Assembly: GCA_031266615.1 (NCBI GenBank)
Contig: JAISAR010000067.1
Coordinates: forward strand, 1-17,217
Length of the DNA stretch: 17,217 nucleotides
Origin: Rickettsiales bacterium
GTDB lineage: Bacteria > Pseudomonadota > Alphaproteobacteria > Rickettsiales > Anaplasmataceae
Direction of reading: 5' to 3'
Both the position numbers and the translations under genes were made by a program. Under the pieces are notes generated by a model that saw only the letters and a program-made list of their open reading frames with translations, was not told the DNA's origin and did not search any database. This document shows, piece after piece, positions 1 through 6,749 of the stretch (position 1 is its first letter; each line of letters begins with the position of its first letter).

Positions 1-248
1 CTTAGTAAGCGAGGCTCAGCTAATGTAGACAAAAAATTATAAAGACATGCAGTGTCCATGCTGCAAAAATTAAACATAACACGCCTTGTTTTATACTGTG
101 CTTTTGTCACTTAATACAAAGATTAAAGATAAATTTTAGGCCTAAAACACCCACAACTCTATTGTAAGGGGACTGGCGAAGGTTGTCAAGTAGTTTTTTT
201 GTTTCTGTTGAATCTAGTGCGCTGCTAAAAGCTATGCGAGTGGTCTAT
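1..248 (-). promoter_or_regulatory. Outward-facing promoter-leader module, left copy
   Basis: This non-coding stretch downstream of dnaA reads leftward off the window. In minus-strand order it holds ATAGAC (248-243), CTCGCATA (240-233), an A-tract, TTGACA (189-184), TACAAT (166-161), a perfect 14-bp palindrome TTTTAGGCCTAAAA (147-134), and the shared stretch beginning GGCGTGTTATGTTTAATTT (from 85). A hairpin TGCAG/CTGCA (65-48, 8-nt loop) follows, then TGTCTTTATAATTTT. The same ordered blocks occur on the plus strand at 17017-17210. An ATG at 77-75 opens a frame to the window edge, but the frame is not kept in the other copy, so I read this as a leader rather than a shared coding start. The gene it drives is outside the window. 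Confidence 0.7.
161..189 (-). promoter_or_regulatory. Sigma70-type promoter, left module
   Basis: On the minus strand the -35 box is TTGACA (189-184, perfect match). A 17-bp spacer follows, then TACAAT (166-161, 5 of 6 matches). An A-tract lies immediately upstream and could act as an UP element. Transcription would start near position 154 and run off the left edge. Box and spacer quality make this one of the two best promoters in the window. Confidence 0.75.
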
Positions 249-283
249 TGCCGCCCCAGCGCTAAAACATAAGGCCTGTGTCT

Positions 284-1666
284 CTACTTAAACATTTTCC
301 TTAATTGATTGATTTCATCAGCAAAATTTGAGTCGGTTTTTATAAAATTTTCTATTTGTTTTACTGCATGTATAACAGTAGCATGGTCTCTGCCACCAAA
401 GCTTCGTCCAATATCTGGCAGGCTTTTTTGTGTGAATTTCTTAGCGAAATACATAGCTATTTGCCTTGGTCTTACAAGACCGCGAAGCCTTCTATTGGAG
501 TGCATATCCGCTACTTTTATATTAAAAAACTCAGCTATTTTCCTTTGTATTTCTGCTATTGTAATTGACTTATGATTTGATCTAAGAAGATCTGCTAGAG
601 TTTCACTGGCCGACTCTACTGTCATACTCCTGCCAATCAATGAAGTATGGGCAACTTTATTCAATGCCCCTTCCAATTCTCTTATATTAGATTTTATGTT
701 CCTCGCTAAAAACTCTAGAACATCATCCGGAACATACATACTCGTTTGTTCCACTTTGGCCTGTAATATACCAAGTCTTAATTCGAAAGTTGTTTCATTA
801 ATATCCGCCACCAACCCCCAACCAAGCCGCGATTTTATTCTTTCCTCTACTCCATCAAGATCGCTAGGAGATCTATCAGCCGATATAACCAATTGTTTAT
901 TTTGGTCTATTAGCGCATTAAAGGTGTGAAAAAATTCTTCCTGCGTGCTATCTTTACCACTGATAAATTGTACATCATCTACCATCAATACATCTACTGA
1001 CCTAAATTGTTCCTTAAACAACATAATATCTTTACTTCGCAGTGCTGTAATATATTGGTACATGAACTTCTCTGCTGATAAATATGCTACTTTTCTTTTT
1101 ACCGATGGAGAATTGACTATGTGCCAAGCTATAGCATGCATCAAGTGTGTTTTACCAAGCCCCACTCCACCATATAGAAACAGAGGGTTGCTGCCTGGTA
1201 TTGGATCTATAGACTCTGCCACACGCTTTGCAGCTGTAAATGCCAATTCATTTGGCTTTCCTACCACAAAATTATCAAAGGTAAACCTTGGATCCAGCGG
1301 TGAACCAAGACTATGATTACTTTCCTCCCTACTTTTTGATATAGTATTAGAGTTTGAATTCTTCTCTTCGGTCACTTGAATATCAATAGAACGTATACTT
1401 TCATCCTCATTCTGCCATAATGATAGTATTTTTTCCATGTAGTGAACCGTAATCCACTCTTTTATAAATCTTGTTGGCACAGACAACAAAACTTCTCCAT
1501 TGCTACTACTGACAAATCTAAGTGAACTTAGCCAGCTGTTATACGTTGCCTCTCCATAAAGATTATAAAGACAATTTTGGATTTTTTCCCAAGCAATATT
1601 GTGATCTGTTACTGTAACAATTTGGTCAAAAAACATAGTAGAAACCTTAGGGTTAATCAAGCTCAT
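284..1666 (-). CDS. dnaA: Chromosomal replication initiator DnaA
   Basis: DnaA is the AAA+ ATPase that binds DnaA boxes and melts oriC. The 460-residue length is normal for the family. An N-terminal domain (about 20-90) is followed by a poorly conserved, Ser/Asn-rich linker (100-122). The AAA+ core has Walker A GGVGLGKT (166-173) and Walker B around VLMVDD (226-231). The C-terminal DNA-binding domain carries VRPRQIAMY (398-406) and the signature GGRDHATVIHA (424-434). The ATG start gives the full N-terminal domain; the sequence just before it has no clear Shine-Dalgarno match. I saw no cluster of TTATCCACA-type boxes beside it. In Wolbachia the mapped origin is known to lie elsewhere, so dnaA does not mark oriC here. 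The left-module promoter lies just downstream on the same strand. Confidence 0.97.
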   Translation of the reverse strand: MSLINPKVSTMFFDQIVTVTDHNIAWEKIQNCLYNLYGEATYNSWLSSLRFVSSSNGEVLLSVPTRFIKEWITVHYMEKILSLWQNEDESIRSIDIQVTEEKNSNSNTISKSREESNHSLGSPLDPRFTFDNFVVGKPNELAFTAAKRVAESIDPIPGSNPLFLYGGVGLGKTHLMHAIAWHIVNSPSVKRKVAYLSAEKFMYQYITALRSKDIMLFKEQFRSVDVLMVDDVQFISGKDSTQEEFFHTFNALIDQNKQLVISADRSPSDLDGVEERIKSRLGWGLVADINETTFELRLGILQAKVEQTSMYVPDDVLEFLARNIKSNIRELEGALNKVAHTSLIGRSMTVESASETLADLLRSNHKSITIAEIQRKIAEFFNIKVADMHSNRRLRGLVRPRQIAMYFAKKFTQKSLPDIGRSFGGRDHATVIHAVKQIENFIKTDSNFADEINQLRKMFK

Positions 1667-1978
1667 ATATTACACCAAGAAAAAAGCAATAATTAGAAAA
1701 CACAAGATAATCAATAGCTTGCTGCAAAGTGAAAAGCTAACACTACTTAATACACAATAAAAATTATGGTGATTTTTTATGAGTTGTAAAGGGTATAAAA
1801 GCACTAAAATTGATCATTTTTCTTTCAACAAATGAAACTTCGCTTGCGTTGAGGATTAGCAGCATGCTAAAAAAATAATAATGTATTATGTATAAATAAG
1901 ATATTAAATTTATTGGCAAAAAAGTAAAGTGCTCATATAAATATAGCTAACCTAATATAAACTTATTGAAGCAAATCT
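1667..1978. other. Intergenic region between divergent dnaA and GS-like gene
   Basis: This 312-bp AT-rich non-coding stretch should hold the dnaA promoter on the minus strand and the promoter of the plus-strand gene on its right side. Only the latter (1913-1941) is convincing. I found no RNA gene and no open reading frame of note. Confidence 0.6.
1913..1941 (+). promoter_or_regulatory. Promoter of the glutamine-synthetase-like gene
   Basis: TTGGCA (1913-1918), a 17-bp spacer and TATAAA (1936-1941) each match the sigma70 consensus at 5 of 6 positions. A start near 1948 gives a leader of about 30 nt before the ATG at 1979. Confidence 0.6.
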
Positions 1979-2707
1979 ATGATCATATTAAGTGGTTTAA
2001 GTTGTCATACTAAACTTGGTATTGAGTTAGAATTTTATATTGAAGAAGTAGAAAAAGAGCATTTATTTCTTAGTAGTATTAAAAATAGAATATCTTCACT
2101 TGGATTTTCCTGTGAGAAAGAGAGTTCCATACATCAATATGAGATAAAAAGTGGTTGTTACACCAATTCTAATAACTTGATCGAACATTTTGAGTTAGTA
2201 AAAGAATTAATTACTGAAACAGCACAAAAGCTTGGTGGAAATGCTTCCTTCAAAGCAAAACCCTACTTAGATAGGGCAGGCAGTGCATTAAATGTGCATG
2301 TTAATTTGGTGGACTCAAACAATAGCAACTTATTCTACCGCAGCGAGCAAAAGTATAGTGATTACTTGATTCATAGTATTGGTGGATTATGCGCTATGAT
2401 GAAAAAACATATGTTATTTTTTGCCCCAAATGATGATTCATACCTCAGGTTTCAATATCCAGACATTCATACCCCAACCACAGTTAGTTGGGGCGTGAAT
2501 AATAGAACTGCTGCGATAAGAATACCCAATTCTGGCGATAAGTGTCGCCTAGAACACCGAGTCCCTGGAGCAGACTGCAACCTTGAAAAAGTGCTTGCAG
2601 TAATAATCGAAGGTATCACCTTTGGCATAGAAAACAAAATTGCCCCACCAAACAGAGTGTATGGTGTTGCATCTGACCCTCAATATAAGATGGAAAGTTT
2701 GGTATGA
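1979..2707 (+). CDS. Glutamine-synthetase-like catalytic-domain protein, short form
   Basis: The 242 residues resemble the catalytic half of glutamine synthetase or glutamate-putrescine ligase. LGIELEFYI near residues 13-21 matches the GIExEF strand with a metal-binding glutamate. NVHVNLVD matches the HxH/SL segment. NNRTAAIRIP matches the substrate and phosphate-binding arginine motif. EHRVPGADCN followed by a long helix matches the conserved E-R-P-D-N-P block. The usual N-terminal beta-grasp domain and the C-terminal tail are absent; full-length enzymes run to about 440-470 residues. The frame is clean, has its own promoter and ends without remnants, so this looks like a stable short protein rather than fresh decay. 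Whether it ligates ammonia, an amine, or nothing is not decidable from sequence. The fold assignment is fairly safe; the function is not. Confidence 0.75.
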   Translation: MIILSGLSCHTKLGIELEFYIEEVEKEHLFLSSIKNRISSLGFSCEKESSIHQYEIKSGCYTNSNNLIEHFELVKELITETAQKLGGNASFKAKPYLDRAGSALNVHVNLVDSNNSNLFYRSEQKYSDYLIHSIGGLCAMMKKHMLFFAPNDDSYLRFQYPDIHTPTTVSWGVNNRTAAIRIPNSGDKCRLEHRVPGADCNLEKVLAVIIEGITFGIENKIAPPNRVYGVASDPQYKMESLV

Positions 2708-2722
2708 GCTCTCCATCTTATA
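2684..2722 (+). terminator. Stem-loop across the stop codon of the GS-like gene
   Basis: TATAAGATGGA (2684-2694) pairs perfectly with TCCATCTTATA (2712-2722) over 11 bp, with a 17-nt loop that contains the TGA stop. No T-tract follows on either strand, so it is not a classical intrinsic terminator. It lies between two convergent genes and could stabilise 3' ends or slow polymerase. Confidence 0.35.
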
Positions 2723-2756
2723 GACATCTAACAGAAGAAGGTGAGCTGTTTACTTT

Positions 2757-4211
2757 TTATTGTCCTGGTGCACGATCCGTGCCACGGTAATCTACTGTTG
2801 GGTTAGAAACTGGGGGATTATCACGTGCACTGTCAATATTACCTTCAACATCCTTAAGATTTTCTACGCACTCAATAAATCCTTCATTATTTTCAAAGCA
2901 ATCAAAAAATACTTCATCATCTGGGAGTGGATTACCTTCTGTGTGAGTTGCAGCTTCTTCAGTAGACTCTGGTGCATTGTTGTTAGTAGAAGGAGCAGAG
3001 CTACTGCCAACAACAACGTCAGGCAATGAAGAGTCACGCTTTCCATCCTCTCCTTTTCGTATTATATCTTCTCTATTATGCTGCATTTCTAAGAATTCCT
3101 CCACTGCATCACGTAAGGACGAGCCTTGAATGTATAATTCCTCATTCTGCTCTATTAGTTCCCAAAATTCTTCCGATGGCGATTCAAAATTTTCACCATT
3201 AAATTTCACTATTTTAGTTATACCATTATTGCTCACATCCATAACCATGGTACAAGTTGAGGTGTTCCCAGACTCATCTTCTACAGACCAGGTGCTTGTC
3301 ATCTCATAATGCGCACCTTTTTCAAATCTATAGTGTCTCTCATTATTCTCACCCCGAAAAGCGCGTACTTCACGTTTCCACCTACAATAGATATCCAATT
3401 TATCAACATCTTCCTCTTGCCGTAAAATATCACTAATCTTAATTGGCTTGCTTTTATCATAATTAATAAGATTTACATTCAAAATCTTATTATCATCTTC
3501 AGTTTCTTTACAATAAGCCTGAAAAATTACTTCTTTTTTTCTAAAATACTTACTTGCAATATCCTCTCCTTGCCTTATCAACCTTCTACATTTACTTATA
3601 TCTTTCTTCAAGCCCTTACTAGTAGGTCCATCTTCTTCACCTACTGCTTCATTTATGTACTCTTCAAAATCCTTATCGTTTATTACATCACAAAAAAACC
3701 AATCATCATTATAAGCCTTACGTGTAGCCGTGAGGTTTTTTGTTACTTTGAGAAGCCCTAAGAATTTTATCTTGTCTTTTAAATTTGGTAGCTTAAAACC
3801 TTGTACTACCTCACTTACTAGAGAGCAAAATTCTTTGTAGCTTGTGGAACCAGGCGTGTAGTCACACTTTCTGGCAAGATCACTTAATTCTTTCAAATCT
3901 TCATGCAATTCTTCGTATTCTGGAGTTGAGCAAAGGAGTTTCATCATAGCGGGGCTCTCATTCTCTAAGTTATTGATATCATCCTTGAAAGACTCAAGCA
4001 AAGGTAGCACTCTATCAACTGAGTCCTTTACCACCTTGCTATTCTTTAAATGAAATACCTTGTGATATAAACTACACAATCCATTTATTGTAAGAAAAAC
4101 TTTTTCTCCTTTATACTTTGCTTTGCTTCCTTTAAAAAGACTCACAAGATAATCTTTTGCTTTGTTTTCTTTAAAAAAACTTACAAAATAACCTTTAATT
4201 GCATCAAACAT
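2757..4211 (-). CDS. Hypothetical protein, 484 residues, possible secreted factor
   Basis: I do not recognise a family. The N-terminus is basic and hydrophobic and contains a tandem 13-residue duplication (residues 8-20 and 21-33, YFVSFFKENKAKD then YLVSLFKGSKAKY), which could form an amphipathic helix pair. The middle (about 40-330) is mixed-charge with scattered cysteines and no transmembrane segment. The C-terminal 110 residues are acidic and rich in Ser, Thr, Asn and Pro, and probably disordered. There is no Sec signal peptide. It starts at an ATG behind a strong ribosome-binding site (4213-4220), unlike its neighbours. It is monocistronic, flanked by a convergent gene and by purA. Lineage-restricted proteins with a disordered charged tail are often type IV effector candidates in Rickettsiales. 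That is inference only. Confidence 0.8.
   Translation of the reverse strand: MFDAIKGYFVSFFKENKAKDYLVSLFKGSKAKYKGEKVFLTINGLCSLYHKVFHLKNSKVVKDSVDRVLPLLESFKDDINNLENESPAMMKLLCSTPEYEELHEDLKELSDLARKCDYTPGSTSYKEFCSLVSEVVQGFKLPNLKDKIKFLGLLKVTKNLTATRKAYNDDWFFCDVINDKDFEEYINEAVGEEDGPTSKGLKKDISKCRRLIRQGEDIASKYFRKKEVIFQAYCKETEDDNKILNVNLINYDKSKPIKISDILRQEEDVDKLDIYCRWKREVRAFRGENNERHYRFEKGAHYEMTSTWSVEDESGNTSTCTMVMDVSNNGITKIVKFNGENFESPSEEFWELIEQNEELYIQGSSLRDAVEEFLEMQHNREDIIRKGEDGKRDSSLPDVVVGSSSAPSTNNNAPESTEEAATHTEGNPLPDDEVFFDCFENNEGFIECVENLKDVEGNIDSARDNPPVSNPTVDYRGTDRAPGQ
4121..4198 (-). repeat. 39-bp tandem duplication within the orphan gene
   Basis: Units 4121-4159 and 4160-4198 are adjacent, in register and identical at 31 of 39 bases by my count. 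They encode the two 13-residue N-terminal units (8 of 13 residues identical). The multiple-of-three length preserves the frame. Confidence 0.8.
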
Positions 4212-4212
4212 A

Positions 4213-4220
4213 TCACCTCC
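4213..4220 (-). promoter_or_regulatory. Near-perfect Shine-Dalgarno site
   Basis: On the minus strand GGAGGTGA precedes the ATG at 4211 with a single intervening base after the 8-nt block (GGAGG to ATG is 4 nt). It is complementary to the 16S anti-SD over 8 nt. Other genes here have weak sites (AAGGA for fabZ, AAGGT for the 144-residue orphan) or none visible. It fixes the start codon. Confidence 0.8.
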
Positions 4221-4389
4221 ACTACATTTACACTATTTTAATTAATATATTCTTAAAAAAATTTTAAGCTATTAAAGCTCCGTTCTACACAAACCCTGAC
4301 AATGAAATGTTGAAAATAACTGTAAGCGTTAGACTTGAGCTCAACTTTTTCGTTTTCGTCATACACTGAATTTACCTTCACCATACATC

Positions 4390-4414
4390 ATTATGCAAAG
4401 CTGTTTTGCATAAT
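4390..4414. repeat. Perfect 10-bp stem-loop downstream of purA
   Basis: ATTATGCAAA (4390-4399) and TTTGCATAAT (4405-4414) are perfect inverted repeats with a 5-nt loop, 65 nt past the purA stop. No U-tract follows in the purA direction. It could be a 3'-end stabilising hairpin or a protein-binding palindrome. The rest of 4212-4479 is AT-rich with no gene. Confidence 0.4.
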
Positions 4415-4479
4415 AGGTTAATGTTTAAAGTCGCGCAAGTGTTTTTTTCGCTAAATAAGCGTTTTTTATTGGATAACAG

Positions 4480-5787
4480 TTAATAAGATGCAAAAATACT
4501 CTCAGAAAACTTAAAATCTTTAAGTTCTATAACGTCTTCTCTCTTTGGACTGGTTGAAATTAGATAAACTGGTACACCTATTAATTCTTCTATTTTTCTC
4601 ACATATTTCATCAAATTTGCAGGCAATTCCTCAGCTGACTTCTTACCCTGAGTGTTTTCTTTCCAACCAGGAAATTCCTCATATATCGGCTCCAATTCTC
4701 CTTGTATTGAATGTGATGCAGGCAAATAATCGTATATTCTTCCACTGCACTTATAACCAGTACATATTTTAACTATGTCAAAAGAATCGAGAATATCTAG
4801 TTTAGTTAATACAATACTTGAAACTCCAGAGAGTTGCACTGCCTGGCGCACTAAAACTGCATCAAACCAACCGCAGCGCCTTCTTCTATTGCTCACTGTT
4901 CCAAGCTCCTTGCCTATAGCAAATAAGCTATCTCCCACTTCATTTTTCTGCTCAGTAGGAAATGGACCGTTGCCTACTCTTGTTGTGTAAGCTTTTGCTA
5001 CACCGATAACATAAGCATTGGAAAACAATCCTGAGCCTGTTATTGCTTGTGACGCTACGGTATTGCTTGAAGTAACGAAAGGGTATGTCCCATGGTCGAT
5101 ATCTAAAAATGTGCCTTGGGCGCCTTCAAATATTATTTTCTTACCTTCTCTTGTGAGATCGTTCAATATTTTCCACACTGGCTTTTTGTATGGAAGAATT
5201 TTTTTTGCGATCTCTTCAATTTCCTTTAACATTTCTTCTTTTTTTACTACCTGAAAGTTTAGGCCTTTCCTGATAGCATTGTGGTAATTCAGAAGAGTAT
5301 CCACTCTATTATTGAGCTCATCTGCGTTTTCTAAGTCACAAAGGCGTATAGCTCTTCTTCCAACTTTATCTTCATAACAAGGCCCTATTCCTTTGTTTGT
5401 TGTGCCAATTTTGTGATTCCCGTTCAAATCTTCAAATAATTTTTCCTTGTCCTTATGTACACTAAGTATTAATGGGCAGCTTTCAGATACCATCAAATTG
5501 TTAGGATTGATATCTATCCCTCTGGTTTTTAATGACTCTATTTCTAAGATTAGAGCATGTGAATCAAGAGCAACACCGTTTCCTATAACAGATATTTTGC
5601 TCGTCCTTAAAACAGCGGAAGGCAGCAAATTTAATTTATAAACCTCATCATCTATTACTATAGTGTGCCCTGCATTATTCCCCCCCTGAAATCTCACGAC
5701 TACGTCTGCGTTCTCAGAAAGATAATCTACTATTTTACCCTTTCCTTCATCGCCCCACTGTAGACCAACAATTACAATATTATTCAT
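4480..5787 (-). CDS. purA: Adenylosuccinate synthetase
   Basis: PurA makes adenylosuccinate from IMP, aspartate and GTP, the first committed step to AMP. The start is placed at the ATG giving MNNIVIVGLQWGDEGKGK. The frame is open further upstream to a TTG at 5841, but that adds 18 residues unlike the family and would overlap the promoter. From this start the length is 435 residues, normal for PurA. The GTP-binding loop GDEGKGK (12-18) is present. So are the following VVRFQGGNNAGHT segment with its catalytic-region histidine, the NKGIGPCYEDKVGRRAIR segment, the EGAQGTFLDIDHGTYPFVTSSN block and the RRRRCGWFDA block. It stands alone, with a repeat-bearing intergenic region upstream. There is no sign of decay. 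Confidence 0.97.
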   Translation of the reverse strand: MNNIVIVGLQWGDEGKGKIVDYLSENADVVVRFQGGNNAGHTIVIDDEVYKLNLLPSAVLRTSKISVIGNGVALDSHALILEIESLKTRGIDINPNNLMVSESCPLILSVHKDKEKLFEDLNGNHKIGTTNKGIGPCYEDKVGRRAIRLCDLENADELNNRVDTLLNYHNAIRKGLNFQVVKKEEMLKEIEEIAKKILPYKKPVWKILNDLTREGKKIIFEGAQGTFLDIDHGTYPFVTSSNTVASQAITGSGLFSNAYVIGVAKAYTTRVGNGPFPTEQKNEVGDSLFAIGKELGTVSNRRRRCGWFDAVLVRQAVQLSGVSSIVLTKLDILDSFDIVKICTGYKCSGRIYDYLPASHSIQGELEPIYEEFPGWKENTQGKKSAEELPANLMKYVRKIEELIGVPVYLISTSPKREDVIELKDFKFSESIFASY

Positions 5788-5812
5788 CAATATCTTCTGG
5801 ATTAACACGTAA

Positions 5813-5841
5813 ATATTAATGTAATACACCACAAATGACAA
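5813..5841 (-). promoter_or_regulatory. Probable purA promoter
   Basis: On the minus strand TTGTCA (5841-5836, 5 of 6), a 17-bp spacer and TAATAT (5818-5813, 4 of 6) would start transcription near 5806, about 19 nt before the chosen purA ATG. This location also argues against the upstream TTG start. Confidence 0.5.
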
Positions 5842-6022
5842 GGAGTAATTCTCTGAGCTGGTTGGCTAAGATCTGACTCTAGGTTTTAGTAACTCTCTAA
5901 ACTATTGTTTGAATGGTTTTTTTAGCCCACAACTATACGAACATCGTAGTTTGAGAGCAACCCTCACTGGAAAGGTGTCATGAAAGTAGCACATTTCCTG
6001 TCATTCCAGCGCCCCCTTTTCT

Positions 6023-6050
6023 TGTCATCCAAGTAGTTGAAACTGGAACC
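6023..6050. repeat. Degenerate palindromic repeat, intergenic copy
   Basis: The 28 bases beginning TGTCATCCAAGTAG and ending ACTGGAACC match the reverse complement of the insert at 8813-8846 at 23 of 28 positions by my alignment. This places the intergenic sequence and the in-gene insert in one repeat family. Confidence 0.65.
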
Positions 6051-6122
6051 AATCTTTCCATAATAATTAATATTGTATTTTAACGTAAAACAGCTACTTT
6101 TGTGCTCACCAACTTAATAAAA

Positions 6123-6198
6123 TTCCTGGAAGCCAGCATTACGCGCTGGGATGATAGGAGAATAGTATCATTCGAGTAACGGATACTGGAACCAGGAA
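6123..6198. repeat. 76-bp repeat element with terminal inverted repeats
   Basis: The ends are TTCCTGG (6123-6129) and CCAGGAA (6192-6198), a perfect 7-bp inverted repeat. Inside is a hairpin, CCAGC (6133-6137) with GCTGG (6145-6149), followed by GATGATAGGAG, typical of Wolbachia short dispersed repeats. It looks like a degenerate non-autonomous element. No flanking duplication is evident. Confidence 0.45.
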
Positions 6199-6230
6199 AG
6201 CTCTTAAGTATACAAATAGTATAATGAAGA

Positions 6231-6665
6231 TTAAATTATACTACCCTCTGAAGGAGGTATATTGACATCTTCCTGTATTGTATAGTCATCCACTGAGGGA
6301 CTGTGCAGCACATCCTGTGTTTTGCCATCATCCACTACTGCGTAATCAATATTACACTTATTTAATCCACCTAATATTCTGCTTTGGAAATATTTTTCAC
6401 CATAGCCTTCCATAACAACGTTTATATAGTCAGCACTGTCAATATCAGAAAGCTTGTTGCATATTTTTGGATCTTTAACTGCATAGTGTTGTGTAAACTT
6501 ACACTCACTATCGTCATCTTTACAAAAAGAAAATTTTCCTTTTTGGTTGCTATCTGCAGTAATGATAAATCTGTTGCCTTCTTTATCTTTTGCCGAGAAC
6601 TCATTACTACCCTTGTCTATGGAATATTGTTCCTTTGGGAATGTAAATGTTAAATGATATGTCAT
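6231..6665 (-). CDS. Hypothetical protein, 144 residues
   Basis: This is unrecognised. It is a soluble-looking protein with four cysteines, no signal peptide and no transmembrane segment. The first 70 residues have alternating charged and beta-prone stretches (YHLTFTFPKEQY, RFIITADSNQKGKFSF), and the tail is acidic, ending in PPSEGSII. The ATG is preceded by AAGGTAG at a suitable distance, and a promoter lies at 6690-6717, so it is probably expressed. It sits immediately beyond the abrupt end of the flavoprotein gene, where that protein's missing domain would be expected. It shows no resemblance to an NAD-binding domain. Confidence 0.65.
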   Translation of the reverse strand: MTYHLTFTFPKEQYSIDKGSNEFSAKDKEGNRFIITADSNQKGKFSFCKDDDSECKFTQHYAVKDPKICNKLSDIDSADYINVVMEGYGEKYFQSRILGGLNKCNIDYAVVDDGKTQDVLHSPSVDDYTIQEDVNIPPSEGSII

Positions 6666-6689
6666 AATACTACCTTAATAAAAATGATT

Positions 6690-6717
6690 ATTATAGTATA
6701 GATTTATTAATAAACAA
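6690..6717 (-). promoter_or_regulatory. Possible promoter of the 144-residue orphan
   Basis: The minus strand has TATAAT (6695-6690) preceded by a 16-bp spacer and a weak TTGTTT (6717-6712, 4 of 6). The -10 box is perfect, but in such AT-rich DNA chance matches are common. Confidence 0.35.
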
Positions 6718-6749
6718 TATATATTATAGCATAATTATGTGAGATAAAC

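Larger units (their letters stand above)
5788..6230. other. Repeat-bearing intergenic region upstream of purA
   Basis: This 443-bp stretch has no credible gene. Besides the purA promoter it holds degenerate palindromic-repeat material: a GTCATTCCAGCG fragment near 5999-6011, a repeat copy at 6023-6050 and a 76-bp element at 6123-6198. The remainder (about 5842-5990 and 6051-6120) is AT-rich, with no feature I can support. Confidence 0.6.

Noticed and set aside
1667..1978. Replication origin next to dnaA.
   Set aside because: I saw no cluster of DnaA boxes or GATC-rich or unwinding-element layout, and in Wolbachia the origin is known to lie away from dnaA.
2864..3046. 60-residue reading frame within the 484-residue orphan, and similar short frames opposite dnaA, purA, rpsA and the flavoprotein.
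   Set aside because: They are out-of-frame or antisense shadows of better-supported genes, without ribosome-binding sites or recognisable protein character.
4441..4467. Small hairpin CGCT/AGCG followed by a T-run on the plus strand, as an intrinsic terminator.
   Set aside because: The stem is only 4 bp, and no plus-strand gene ends nearby; purA runs on the other strand, where the run is A rather than T.
5788..5841. Extended purA start at the TTG near 5841.
   Set aside because: It adds residues absent from the PurA family and would start inside the likely promoter; the ATG at 5787 gives the canonical N-terminus.
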